A stretch of DNA of 64,000 nt from Polyangiaceae bacterium. Its GTDB lineage: Bacteria; Myxococcota_A; Polyangia; Polyangiales; Polyangiaceae. The position numbers and the translations under genes are program-made. Numbering within the stretch: the first letter of the stretch is position 1; the number at the start of each line of letters is the position of its first letter. Positions 1 through 9,061 of the stretch are shown in pieces. Below the pieces are notes generated by a model. It searched no databases. It saw nothing but the letters and a program-made list of their open reading frames with translations, and was not told the origin of the DNA. The stretch lies in assembly GCA_020849655.1 (NCBI GenBank), contig JADLFU010000232.1, forward strand, positions 1-64,000. The letters run 5' to 3'.

Positions 1-150
1 GCGCCGGATTCCTCGCGTCCTTCGGCCGCCTTGGGTGAAACCGTGCTCGACGTGGCACGGCCACGCCTGCGCGCGGTTCCAGCCCAATCCGGCTCGAATT
101 CCGCTTCGGACTCCGACACTCGCTCCTCGTGCCCCCGAAACCATGCTGAG
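1..150 (+). repeat. Dispersed ~150-bp intergenic repeat, copy 1
   Basis: This stretch is about 90% identical by eye, in the same orientation, to 54225-54375. It begins at the window edge, so its left end is unknown, and it ends at the shared bases ctgag. A perfect 6-bp inverted repeat (cgtggc / gccacg, loop acg) lies at 51-65; copy 2 keeps both arms and changes only the loop. Both copies end 60-90 bp before a plus-strand gene start. The differences would change many residues in the frames that are open through it, so it is unlikely to be coding. It could be a mobile non-coding repeat, a leader RNA or a shared regulatory block. Confidence 0.8.
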
Positions 151-211
151 CCGAGGAATTTGTGGCCGCCCGCGCCGTACACGATCCCCGACCGAACCAC
201 AGGAGAAGCCC

Positions 212-493
212 ATGATCTCGACCCGACTCCGCCCCGTCGCCTACGTCACCGCCGCCGCGCTCGCCCTCGGCGGAGCCTTCTACGCGGGCGCAGCGTACGC
301 CGCCGACCCGAAGCTCGACCTCGCGAAGGACAGCATCCAGAAGGCGATCGCGCTCCTGAAGGCGGCCGATGAGCCCGGCAGCACGAAGGACTACGGCGGT
401 CACCGCGCGAGCGCCGTGAAGAACCTCAACCAGGCGTTGCGCGACGTCGACAAGGCGAAGGCCTTCGCCGACCGCCCCCACCCGAAGAAGTGA
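212..493 (+). CDS. Small periplasmic helical protein
   Basis: A 93-residue protein with a clear Sec signal peptide (hydrophobic residues about 8-28, cleavage near AYA-AD), so it is probably periplasmic. The mature part is a short helical protein with an Asp/Lys/Ala-rich first helix, a GGHR motif and an Ala/Leu helix. This resembles small periplasmic helical-hairpin proteins of proteobacteria that carry a GGHRxxA motif, whose function is not settled. The ATG at 212 was chosen over upstream in-frame starts because aggag at 201-205 precedes it and only this start gives a signal peptide. It lies 62 bp after the dispersed repeat and converges with the next gene. Confidence 0.75.
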   Translation: MISTRLRPVAYVTAAALALGGAFYAGAAYAADPKLDLAKDSIQKAIALLKAADEPGSTKDYGGHRASAVKNLNQALRDVDKAKAFADRPHPKK

Positions 494-511
494 GCGAGGC
501 GGCGCGCGTCG

Positions 512-1384
512 TCAGTGCTTCGACGCGAGCTCGGCGAGCATCACCTTCGCGTCGTTGATCATCGGGCTGTCGGGGAACCTCTTGATGAACCCCCGCAGCG
601 TGGTCTTCGCGTCGTTGTAGGCCTGCACGTCGACCTGGCACTCGGCGAGCAAGAACGTCGCGTCGTCGAGCAGCTCGCGATCCGGCGACGACTCGGCGAG
701 ACGCTGCAAGATCGGGATGGCCTCGCGCTGCCTGCCCAGCTTGCGGTGCGCCTCCGCGATCTTGAGCCTCGCCGCGGCCGCGTGGGAGGTCCCCTCCTTC
801 AGCGCCAGGCTCTCCTCGAGCGACTGCGACGCCTCGTGCCACCGCCCGAGGCGCGCGTGCTCCATGCCCTGGTAGTACGCCGCGAGCGAGAGCTCGGCGC
901 GCGCGCGGTCGACCGCGTCGGCGAGGAACGCGCTCTCCGCCTTCGTCAGCGGCTCCGCCTTGATCTTCTCCCACTGCTCGACCAGCTCCGCGCGGCGACC
1001 GGCGCGCACGAGCTCGTAGGCCTGGGCCGCGTGCGCCTCGGCGCGCGTGCGCTCCTCGTCGCGCTTCTGGAGCTCCTTCAGGTCGCGCGTCAGCCTGTCG
1101 ATCGAGTGCTTGGCCTGCTCGCCCTCGCTCTTGACGGCGTCGACGCGGGCGTCCCATGCGAGCTTCAGCGCCACGAACACGACGAGCACGAAGACCACGT
1201 AGGCCGCGGCGCTCGTCCACACGAGCCGTCGCTCCTGCGTCTGCTGCCGCTTCGACAGGCTCTTCAGGTCGGCGGAGAGCGCCGAGGTGAGGTTGTTCGT
1301 CTTGATGACGAGCGCGCGGCTCTCGATGATCTCGCGCTTCAGCTCGCGGATCTCCTGATCGAGCTCCTCGCTCGGGGTGCCCAT
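512..1384 (-). CDS. Membrane-anchored coiled-coil/TPR protein
   Basis: 290 residues. The N-terminal 55 residues are charged and coiled-coil-like, one transmembrane helix follows (about 55-77), then a second charged helical stretch (about 80-120) and a C-terminal TPR-like region (about 165-288). The last 75 residues resemble the TPR tail of YbgF/CpoB-type proteins, with the spacing of outer-membrane lipoprotein-type TPRs. It is probably an inner-membrane scaffold with its TPR domain in the periplasm, although topology is not certain. No enzymatic motif is visible. The ATG at 1382-1384 is the first good start. It lies 61 bp from the TerB-like gene on the same strand and may share its transcript. 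Confidence 0.7.
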   Translation of the reverse strand: MGTPSEELDQEIRELKREIIESRALVIKTNNLTSALSADLKSLSKRQQTQERRLVWTSAAAYVVFVLVVFVALKLAWDARVDAVKSEGEQAKHSIDRLTRDLKELQKRDEERTRAEAHAAQAYELVRAGRRAELVEQWEKIKAEPLTKAESAFLADAVDRARAELSLAAYYQGMEHARLGRWHEASQSLEESLALKEGTSHAAAARLKIAEAHRKLGRQREAIPILQRLAESSPDRELLDDATFLLAECQVDVQAYNDAKTTLRGFIKRFPDSPMINDAKVMLAELASKH

Positions 1385-1444
1385 GTCGCGCTCCGGTACC
1401 GCACCGGTCGCACCGCGACAACGCGCGGCGCGCCCCGTGGGTGA

Positions 1445-1840
1445 TCAGAGGAGGTTCAGGAAGCTCTTCGCGCGCTCGGCGGCGGCCTTGATCAGCTCGC
1501 CGCGCTCGGGCTCCGAGATGCGCAGGTGCTGCGAGAGATCCTCGAGCAGCTGGCGCTCCTTCTCGTGCTGCTCGCCGTCGATGAACGTGAGCAGCACCGC
1601 GTGCTGGAGCAGCACCCGCCGGTCGTCGGCCGAGAGATCGGTGAGCGGGATGTCGTCGAGCGTCTTCGGCTCGATCGCGTACTGACGCACGACCTCGGCG
1701 TCGACCGGCGTCGCGTCGAACGACTGCAGGAGCGCCTCGATGACCTCCTTCTCCTCCTCGGCGACGCTGCCGTCCGCCCACGCCACGACCACCAGCGACT
1801 TCAAGATCGCCATGTTCTCCGGGTGCATGGCGCGAATCAT
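1445..1840 (-). CDS. TerB-like domain protein
   Basis: 131 residues, all helical, with the TerB/DjlA N-terminal pattern: a hydrophobic helix with WADG near residue 20, then an acidic EEEKE helix, and a second half-repeat with FIDGEQHEKE near residue 88. TerB-like domains carry paired acidic clusters that may bind metal and sit at the inner face of the membrane; a direct tellurite role cannot be inferred. The ATG at 1838-1840 is used; MHP at 1826-1828 is a possible shorter start. It is upstream of the coiled-coil/TPR gene on the same strand, which suggests a shared envelope-linked role. Confidence 0.75.
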   Translation of the reverse strand: MIRAMHPENMAILKSLVVVAWADGSVAEEEKEVIEALLQSFDATPVDAEVVRQYAIEPKTLDDIPLTDLSADDRRVLLQHAVLLTFIDGEQHEKERQLLEDLSQHLRISEPERGELIKAAAERAKSFLNLL

Positions 1841-1880
1841 CGACGCTCGGGCGCCGCGGCGTCAACGAGCAAGCGTCAGG

Positions 1881-2441
1881 TCACGGCGCGCCGGCGTCTG
1901 CGCACCCTGGCTCGCCCACGCAGTCCGCGCACGCGCAGCCCTCGAGGTACGGGACGCACACGCCGTTGGTCACGCAGGCGCCGCACGCGGCGAGCGCGGC
2001 GCAGTCGGGGCAGACGCAGTCGTCACGCCGGGGATCGCAGACGCCGTCCGTCTCGCACCCGACGCTCGGCGGCGCGCACGCCGGGACCGCGCGGTCGCAG
2101 TCGGGGCACGAGCAGTCCTCCCGCGAGCCCCCGAGATCGCAGACGCCGTCCTCGACGCATCGCCCCCCGCAGCGCGCGGCCTCGGCGCAGTCGACGCACG
2201 CGCACGTGTCTCCGTCGGGGCCGCCCTGGCACACGCCGTCGGAGAGCTGGTAGGCGCATCCGGCGCCGCTCGCCGCGACGGGCTCGCTCCCGCAGAACGC
2301 GGGGCGGTCGACGGCGAGGCAAGGATCCGCGCGCGGCGGCGCGTGGGGCGTCGCGGCCTTCGGTGGAGCCGCCGGCGGGGCCTCGTCGCACGCGGACGCG
2401 AGCGCGAGGATCGTCATCGCCGCGCGCGCGGCCCGCGTCAC
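1881..2441 (-). CDS. Cys-rich repeat lipoprotein
   Basis: 186 residues starting at GTG 2439-2441, which overlaps the upstream stop as GTGA. The N-terminus has a lipobox (LASAC, Cys18), so this should be a lipoprotein. A Pro/Ala linker leads into four tandem Cys-rich units, each with a GVC near its start and a closing CxCx(P/V/A)DC motif. Such disulfide-type repeats are common in secreted myxobacterial proteins, but no function is known. It is coupled translationally to the DUF882 gene upstream, so both may act in the envelope. It is not a zinc-ribbon protein: the Cys spacing (CxCxxC) and the signal peptide point to disulfides or to a bound metal outside the cytoplasm. Confidence 0.75.
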   Translation of the reverse strand: MTRAARAAMTILALASACDEAPPAAPPKAATPHAPPRADPCLAVDRPAFCGSEPVAASGAGCAYQLSDGVCQGGPDGDTCACVDCAEAARCGGRCVEDGVCDLGGSREDCSCPDCDRAVPACAPPSVGCETDGVCDPRRDDCVCPDCAALAACGACVTNGVCVPYLEGCACADCVGEPGCADAGAP

Positions 2442-3433
2442 GGCGCCTTCGCCGAGGCGGGCGGCCACGCGTCGACGTACTGGCTCGGCTGGCCCGGGCC
2501 CGACGCGTCGATCCAGCTCGCCTTGCCGCTGCCGGGGCGCCGCACGTCGAAGTGCACGAAGAGGCTGTTCGGGTAGTAGCCGCAGCCCGCGTCGTGCAGG
2601 CGCTTGCAGAACTTGAAGAGCCGCTCGTTCGGCACGCCGACGACGTAGAGATCGATGGCGCGGGCCTTCTTGTGCTGGCCCTCGTGGCCGCCCGCGCGGT
2701 AGCCGCTCATCACGTAGATGGCCTTCCTGGGGAACGCCTCGCCCACCTGCTCCAGCAGCCACAGGAGGCGCGGCGCGACGAGCCGCACGCCGGGCACCCA
2801 CTCGCCGCGCGCCCGCGCCTCGGGATCGGGATCCTCGGGCAGGGGGAGCTCGGGGCGCTCGACGCCTGGCGGACGCAAGAGGACGCTCAGCCTGTCGATG
2901 GCGTCGGGCAGCACCTCGCCGTCGCACGACAGCAGCGAGAAGGTGTCTTGCTCGGCGCCGTAGCGCCCGATCGTCAGCGGCCTGCGCGCGCACGCCTTCT
3001 CTGCTGGCGGGCGCGTGGTCGCGAGCAGGTCGAGCGTGAGGTGGCTGTCGTCTCCGCCGAGGAGCGGGGCCGAGATCGTCGGCGACGGCAGCCCCACGCC
3101 GATCGCGCGCTCGTCGAGCGCGAGGCGCGGCACCATGCTCCAGTGGCCCGAGCCGTACGAGCCCCGGAAGAACGCGCTCTCGCGCGGGCGCTCCACCGAC
3201 GGCGTGCGGAACCTGTTCCACCCGAACGCGCCGAGGAGCGGATCGTCGAGGCGCATGCGGCCGAGCGCGGGCCTCGCGCCGCCGTCGAGCGCGCCGAGCG
3301 AGAGGCGCGCGGGCACCTCGCCCCGCGACGTGCCCCCCGCGGTGAGCTGCGCGCCCCCCACCGCGGAGACCGCGAGGGACGTCAACAGCGCTGCTCGATG
3401 GGCGATTCCCACTCCGGAGCAGCTTTCTTTCAC
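2438..3433 (-). CDS. DUF882/YcbK-like M15-type peptidase domain protein
   Basis: 331 residues starting at GTG 3431-3433, with a hydrophobic N-terminus that looks like a signal peptide. The C-terminal half (about 195-325) has the DUF882/YcbK signature: SGYR, then an H-x-x-ARAID block, and later GYYPNSLFVHFDVR. In M15/DUF882 proteins these His and Asp residues bind zinc, and the family is linked to peptidoglycan cleavage. The N-terminal half is not recognised and lacks strong motifs. The stop overlaps the start of the Cys-rich lipoprotein gene by four bases, so the two are probably co-translated. Confidence 0.8.
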   Translation of the reverse strand: MKESCSGVGIAHRAALLTSLAVSAVGGAQLTAGGTSRGEVPARLSLGALDGGARPALGRMRLDDPLLGAFGWNRFRTPSVERPRESAFFRGSYGSGHWSMVPRLALDERAIGVGLPSPTISAPLLGGDDSHLTLDLLATTRPPAEKACARRPLTIGRYGAEQDTFSLLSCDGEVLPDAIDRLSVLLRPPGVERPELPLPEDPDPEARARGEWVPGVRLVAPRLLWLLEQVGEAFPRKAIYVMSGYRAGGHEGQHKKARAIDLYVVGVPNERLFKFCKRLHDAGCGYYPNSLFVHFDVRRPGSGKASWIDASGPGQPSQYVDAWPPASAKAP

Positions 3434-3494
3434 GTCTGCTTCGCGTTGAAAAGCCCGGACGTTGTCGCTATGTCATCACCGCTCCACGGGGACG

Positions 3495-4834
<1,340 letters not shown>

Positions 4835-4838
<4 letters not shown>

Positions 4839-5857
4839 AGCTCGAGCTGCTCGACTACGCGCTGCCCGGAGAGCTCATCGCGCGGCACCCGCCCGAGCGG
4901 CGCGACGGCGCGAGGCTGCTCGTCGTCGGCGACACGCTCGCAGACCGCCGCGTCGTCGAGCTGCCCGGGCTCGTGCCGGAGGGGGCGCTCGTCGTCGTGA
5001 ACGACACGCGGGTCATCCCGGCGCGGCTGCTCGGGCGCAAGCGGGGCACCGGCGGCAAGGTGGAGGTGCTGCTCGTCTCATCGCTCGGCGAGCGGCGTTG
5101 GAAGGCCCTCGGGCGCAGCAGCAAGCCGCTGCGAGCGGGCGCGGTCATCGACGTCGACGACGAGCTGGAGGTGCGCGTCGTCGGCCGCGCGGCGACCGGC
5201 GAGCTCGAGGTGTCGCTGGGCGGCGACGCGCCGGAGCTCGAGCTGCTCGACCGCCACGGCCACGTGCCGCTGCCGCCCTACCTCGCGCGCGCGGACACCC
5301 CGGAGGACCGAGAGCGCTACCAGACCATCTTCGCGCGATCCCCCGGCGCCGTCGCCGCGCCGACCGCGGGGCTGCACCTGTCGGCCGAGGTGCTGGAGGG
5401 GCTGCGCGCGCGCGCCGTCGAGATCGCCGCGGTCACGCTGCACGTCGGGCTCGGCACGTTCCAGCCCGTCTCCGTCGACGATCTGGACGCCCACCCGATG
5501 CACGAGGAGGCGCTCGAGATCACGCGCGAGACGGCGGCGCGGGTGAGCGACGCGCGCGCCAGCGGTCGCCCGGTGGTGGCGATCGGCACGACGGTCGTGC
5601 GCGCGCTCGAGTCCGCCGCCGACGAGGCGGGGCGCGTCACGCCGGGCCGCAGGTCGACGCGGCTCCTGATCCAGCCGGGCTACCAGTTTCGCGCGGTCGA
5701 CGCGCTGCTGACGAACTTCCACCTGCCACGCTCGACGCTGCTCGCGCTCGTCTGCGCGTTCGCGGGGCGCGAGCGCGTGCTCGCCGCGTACGCGCACGCG
5801 GTCGCGGCTCGGTACCGCTTCTTCTCGTACGGCGACGCGATGCTCCTCGCGCGGTAG
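4835..5857 (+). CDS. queA: S-adenosylmethionine:tRNA ribosyltransferase-isomerase
   Basis: 340 residues from GTG 4835, which gives the expected N-terminus (short helix then ELIARHPPERRDGARLL). QueA transfers and isomerises the ribosyl moiety of SAM onto 7-aminomethyl-7-deazaguanine in tRNA to give epoxyqueuosine. Family blocks are clear: VVVNDTRVIPARL, a PLPPY motif, YQTIFA, the PTAGLHL motif, GTFQPV, then GTTVVRALE and a C-terminal TNFHLPRSTLLAL block. Length is normal. It overlaps the NtrC-type regulator by four bases, an unusual partner, which probably reflects dense packing rather than shared function. It converges with the FKBP gene with only 3 bp between stops. Confidence 0.95.
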
Positions 5858-5860
5858 CGC

Positions 5861-6838
5861 CTACTTCTTCTTGTCGGCGCCGGCGGGCTTCGCGCTCGCG
5901 GCGGGCTTCGCGTCGGGCGCGCCCTTCGCCTCGGTGATCGAGATGAGTTCGATGTCGAACACGAGCGTGCCCGCGGGGGCCCCCGGGCGCGCGGGCTTGT
6001 CGCCGTACGCGAGGGCGCCCGGGATCCAGAAGCGCGCCTTGTCGCCGACCTTCATCAGCTGGACGCCCTCGGTCCACCCCTTGATCACCCGGTCGAGCCC
6101 GAAGCTCGTCGGCTCGCCGCGCTGCACCGACGAGTCGAACATCTTGCCGTCGGTCGTCCAGCCCGTGTAGTGCACCGTGACGGTGTCCTGGAGCTTCGGG
6201 CTCGCGCCCTTGCCGGGCTTCAGCACCTTGTAGGCGAGGCCGCTCGCGGTCTTCTTCGCGTCCTTCGGCGCCTCCTTCACGTCGGCGGGCGCGGGGATGG
6301 GCTTCGGCGCCTCGACGATCTCGAGCAGCTCGATCTCGAACGTGAGATCGCCCGTCGGCGCGCCCGCGCGCGCGTGATCGCCGTACGCGAGCGCGGCCGG
6401 GATCCACACGCGCCGCTTCTCGTTGACGACCATCAGCTGGAGCGCCTCCGTCCAGCCCTTGATCACGCCGCCGACGGCGAACGACGCGGGATCGCCGCGG
6501 AGCACGGAGCTGTCGAACATCACGCCGTCGCTCGTCCAGCCCGTGTAGTGGACCTTCACGCGGTCCTCCGGCGCCGGGTGCTTCGCGCCGGTGCCCTTCG
6601 TGAGCACCTTGGTCGCGAGGCCGCTCGGGGTGCGCGCGGCGTCCGCCGGCGCGTGGGCGACGTCGCCCGGCGCGGGGATGTCGCCCGCGCGCGGCTCGCG
6701 GTGCGTCGCGGCCGGCGCCGCGGTCGGCGCGTGCTTCACCGAAGCGCTGGCCGCCGGCGCGGCGTCGGGCTGGACCTGCGGCTTGCTGCACGCGGCGAGC
6801 ACGGAGAAGGAGGCGAGGAGGAGCGAGCGAGGCGACAT
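5861..6838 (-). CDS. Tandem FKBP-type peptidyl-prolyl isomerase lipoprotein
   Basis: 325 residues. The start (ATG 6836-6838) gives a signal peptide with lipobox (LAACS), so it is a lipoprotein, probably periplasmic. A Pro/Ala linker is followed by two FKBP domains (about 75-185 and 190-300). Both carry the VHYTGW, FDSS, VIKGW, MVVNEK/MKVGDK and IPxALAYGD blocks, and so look catalytically competent. The tail is Lys/Ala-rich. Periplasmic FKBPs assist folding of outer-membrane and secreted proteins. Two full copies in tandem in one lipoprotein is less common than a single domain with a dimerisation arm, and points to an internal duplication. A cyclophilin gene lies just upstream on the same strand. 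Confidence 0.92.
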   Translation of the reverse strand: MSPRSLLLASFSVLAACSKPQVQPDAAPAASASVKHAPTAAPAATHREPRAGDIPAPGDVAHAPADAARTPSGLATKVLTKGTGAKHPAPEDRVKVHYTGWTSDGVMFDSSVLRGDPASFAVGGVIKGWTEALQLMVVNEKRRVWIPAALAYGDHARAGAPTGDLTFEIELLEIVEAPKPIPAPADVKEAPKDAKKTASGLAYKVLKPGKGASPKLQDTVTVHYTGWTTDGKMFDSSVQRGEPTSFGLDRVIKGWTEGVQLMKVGDKARFWIPGALAYGDKPARPGAPAGTLVFDIELISITEAKGAPDAKPAASAKPAGADKKK

Positions 6839-6891
6839 GAGGGCGCGGCTCGTACCACGGCGCGCGCCAAATGGGTGCGCGCCGCCTCGGC

Positions 6892-7410
6892 TCACGCGCC
6901 GGTGACCGTCACCTTGTTCATCTTGACGGGCGTGACGGGCCGGTCGCCCGCGTCGGTGCGCGTCTTGCCGATCGCGTCGACGACGTCCATCCCGCGGGTG
7001 ACGCGGCCGAACACCGGGTGCTTCGAGGCGCCGGGCGAGAACCAGTCGAGGTACGAGTTCGCGACGGTGTTCACGAAGAACTGACACGAGCCGCTGTTCG
7101 GTCGGCCGGTGTTCGCCATCGACAGCGTGCCGCGCTCGTTCGACAGCTTCGCGTGCGGGGGGTGCTCGTCCTGGATGGTGCCGTCGGGGCCGTCGCCCGT
7201 GCCCGCGCGCGGGCTCCTCGGATCGCGGCTGTGCGGGCACCCGAACTGCAACATGAACCCGTCGATCACGCGGTGGAAATGCAGCCCATCGTAGAAGCCT
7301 GACTTCGCGAGCTTGATGAAGTTGCCCGCGGTGATGGGCATCTGGTCGAGGTAGAGCTCGACCTCGAAGGTGCCGAGCGAGGTGTCGAGGGTGGCGGTCG
7401 GGTTGGCCAT
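6892..7410 (-). CDS. Cyclophilin-type peptidyl-prolyl cis-trans isomerase
   Basis: 172 residues with the complete bacterial cyclophilin signature: strand [20 protein letters not shown] with its catalytic Arg, the [17 protein letters not shown] block and HPVFGRV. No signal peptide is present at the ATG (7408-7410), so it is most likely cytoplasmic. It catalyses X-Pro isomerisation during folding. It lies 53 bp upstream of the double-FKBP lipoprotein gene on the same strand, so two unrelated prolyl-isomerase families are neighbours and may share a transcript. A loop rich in Arg, Pro and Gly after FGCP is slightly longer than in E. coli PpiB. Confidence 0.95.
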   Translation of the reverse strand: MANPTATLDTSLGTFEVELYLDQMPITAGNFIKLAKSGFYDGLHFHRVIDGFMLQFGCPHSRDPRSPRAGTGDGPDGTIQDEHPPHAKLSNERGTLSMANTGRPNSGSCQFFVNTVANSYLDWFSPGASKHPVFGRVTRGMDVVDAIGKTRTDAGDRPVTPVKMNKVTVTGA

Positions 7411-7462
7411 GCGGGCCGCATAGGTCGGCCCGCGGCGCGCGTCGCCCGATTTCAGCGCCTGT

Positions 7463-8950
7463 TCAGCGACCGGGGAGCTCGATCCAGAACCTCGTGTCGC
7501 CCGGCGCCGACGAGACGCCGACCTCGCCGCCGTGCCCCTCGGCCATCGCCTTCGCGATCGAGAGTCCGAGCCCCGTGCCGCCCCGCGCGCGGTCGGTGGT
7601 GAAGAAGCGGTCGAACACGCGACCGAGGTTGTCCTCCGAGATGCCCGCGCCGTCGTCGCGCACCTCGAACCGCGTGCGCTCCCCGCGCAGGGACACACGC
7701 ACGCCGACCGCGCTCCCGGGCCGCGCGAACCTGTCGGCGTTCTCGACGAGGCTCGACAGCGCCGAGACGAGCTCGCCCCCGCTCGCCCACACCGTCCCGG
7801 CGCGAGGATCGAGATCGATCTCGACGGCACGTCCGCGCGCGCGCGTGGAGGAGGTGGCCTCGTCCACGATCGTGTCGACCTCGACGTCTGCGCGTGCCTC
7901 CGCCCCCGCCTCGATGCGGCCGAGCTCGAGGAGCCGCGTGACGAGGCGGCCCATCCGCGCGACGTCGGCGAGGATGTTGCCGAGGAACCTCGCGCGCGCC
8001 TCCGGCTCGTCCGCGGCGCCGTCGCGCAGCAGCTCGGCGGCCCCCCGGATGGACGCGAGCGGGGTCTTGAACTCGTGCGACACGTTCGCCGCGAGCTCCG
8101 ACGCGTGGGCGAGGCGCAGGTCGAGCCGCCGGCTCATCACGTCGAACGCGCGCGCGAGCTCCGCGACCTCGTCGTGCCCCTCGACGCGCAGCTGCACGCC
8201 CCGCTCTCCCGCGGCGATCCGCCGCGCCGCCGCGGTCAGCCGGGCGAGCGGCCGCGTGAGCGTGAGGGCGAGCCACAGGCCCGACCCGAGCGCCGCGAGC
8301 GCGGAGGCCGCGCCCAGCTTCACGAGGCCCGCGCGCACCCGGTAGAGGGAAACGAGGACGGGGTACGTCGTCCTCGCGACGTACGCGACGCCGGTGACCG
8401 CGCCGCCCGGCCCGACGATCGGCTCCGCGACGAACAACCTCACGGCGCGCACGCGCGAGGTGACGCGGGTCGCCCGGCCCGAGCGGCCCGAGAGCGCCGC
8501 CGCGATCTCCCTGCGCCCCGCGAACGATCCGCCGTCGGGCGGCGGATCGTCGATCGTCACCTGGACGGGCGCCGCGCGCGTGGAGGAGGAGACAAGCGTC
8601 CGACCGACGGTCACCTTCTCGAGCGACTCGGGCCCGGAGTCGAACGTCGGCCGCGCGCCCGCGTCGAGGACGCGCACCTGCGCCCCGAGGTGCCGCTGCG
8701 CCGCCGTCGCGATCGCGTCCACCGGCTCGCCCCGCGAGGCCGCGAGCGAGACGCCGTGCGCGACCATCACGAGGCTCTCCTCCTCGCGGAGCAACAGCTC
8801 GCGCTCGAACACCCGCGCCAGCTCCAGCCCGACGAACGGCGCGACGACGAGCGCGAGCTGCGCGACGATCAGCCGCGTGCGCACGCGGTGGAGCCAGGCG
8901 ACCAGACGGTGCGGGCGCGGGGGCGAAGGGGCGGTGACGACGGCGGGCAC
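7463..8950 (-). CDS. Membrane sensor histidine kinase (orphan)
   Basis: 495 residues from GTG 8948-8950, chosen because gggagg (plus-strand cctccc at 8959-8964) sits at good spacing; longer starts have no such site. The order is TM1 (about 26-46), an extracytoplasmic sensor, TM2, a HAMP domain, a HisKA dimerisation domain with VSHEFKTP (phospho-His near 292), and an HATPase domain with N, DDGAGI, F and GTGLGLS boxes. All catalytic boxes are intact. No response regulator lies beside it, so it is an orphan; the NtrC-type regulator at 3495 is about 2.6 kb away. It is divergent from the Ser/Thr kinase gene with about 110 bp between the starts. Confidence 0.92.
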   Translation of the reverse strand: MPAVVTAPSPPRPHRLVAWLHRVRTRLIVAQLALVVAPFVGLELARVFERELLLREEESLVMVAHGVSLAASRGEPVDAIATAAQRHLGAQVRVLDAGARPTFDSGPESLEKVTVGRTLVSSSTRAAPVQVTIDDPPPDGGSFAGRREIAAALSGRSGRATRVTSRVRAVRLFVAEPIVGPGGAVTGVAYVARTTYPVLVSLYRVRAGLVKLGAASALAALGSGLWLALTLTRPLARLTAAARRIAAGERGVQLRVEGHDEVAELARAFDVMSRRLDLRLAHASELAANVSHEFKTPLASIRGAAELLRDGAADEPEARARFLGNILADVARMGRLVTRLLELGRIEAGAEARADVEVDTIVDEATSSTRARGRAVEIDLDPRAGTVWASGGELVSALSSLVENADRFARPGSAVGVRVSLRGERTRFEVRDDGAGISEDNLGRVFDRFFTTDRARGGTGLGLSIAKAMAEGHGGEVGVSSAPGDTRFWIELPGR

Positions 8951-8999
8951 GCCGCGATCCTCCCAAAGATCGCCCCGCAGGACCGCGGGAACCGCGCGT

Positions 9000-9015
9000 G
9001 CTACTCGCTCGTAGC
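9000..9015. promoter_or_regulatory. Inverted repeat in a divergent promoter region
   Basis: A 5-bp inverted repeat (gctac / gtagc, 6-base spacer) lies between the divergent histidine kinase and Ser/Thr kinase genes, 46 bp before the kinase ATG. It could be an operator for either gene. Only the symmetry and the position support it. Confidence 0.25.
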
Positions 9016-9061
9016 GCAAAAGTGGCGCGCGCCTCCGCCGCGTGGCCTACGATCGACCCGA

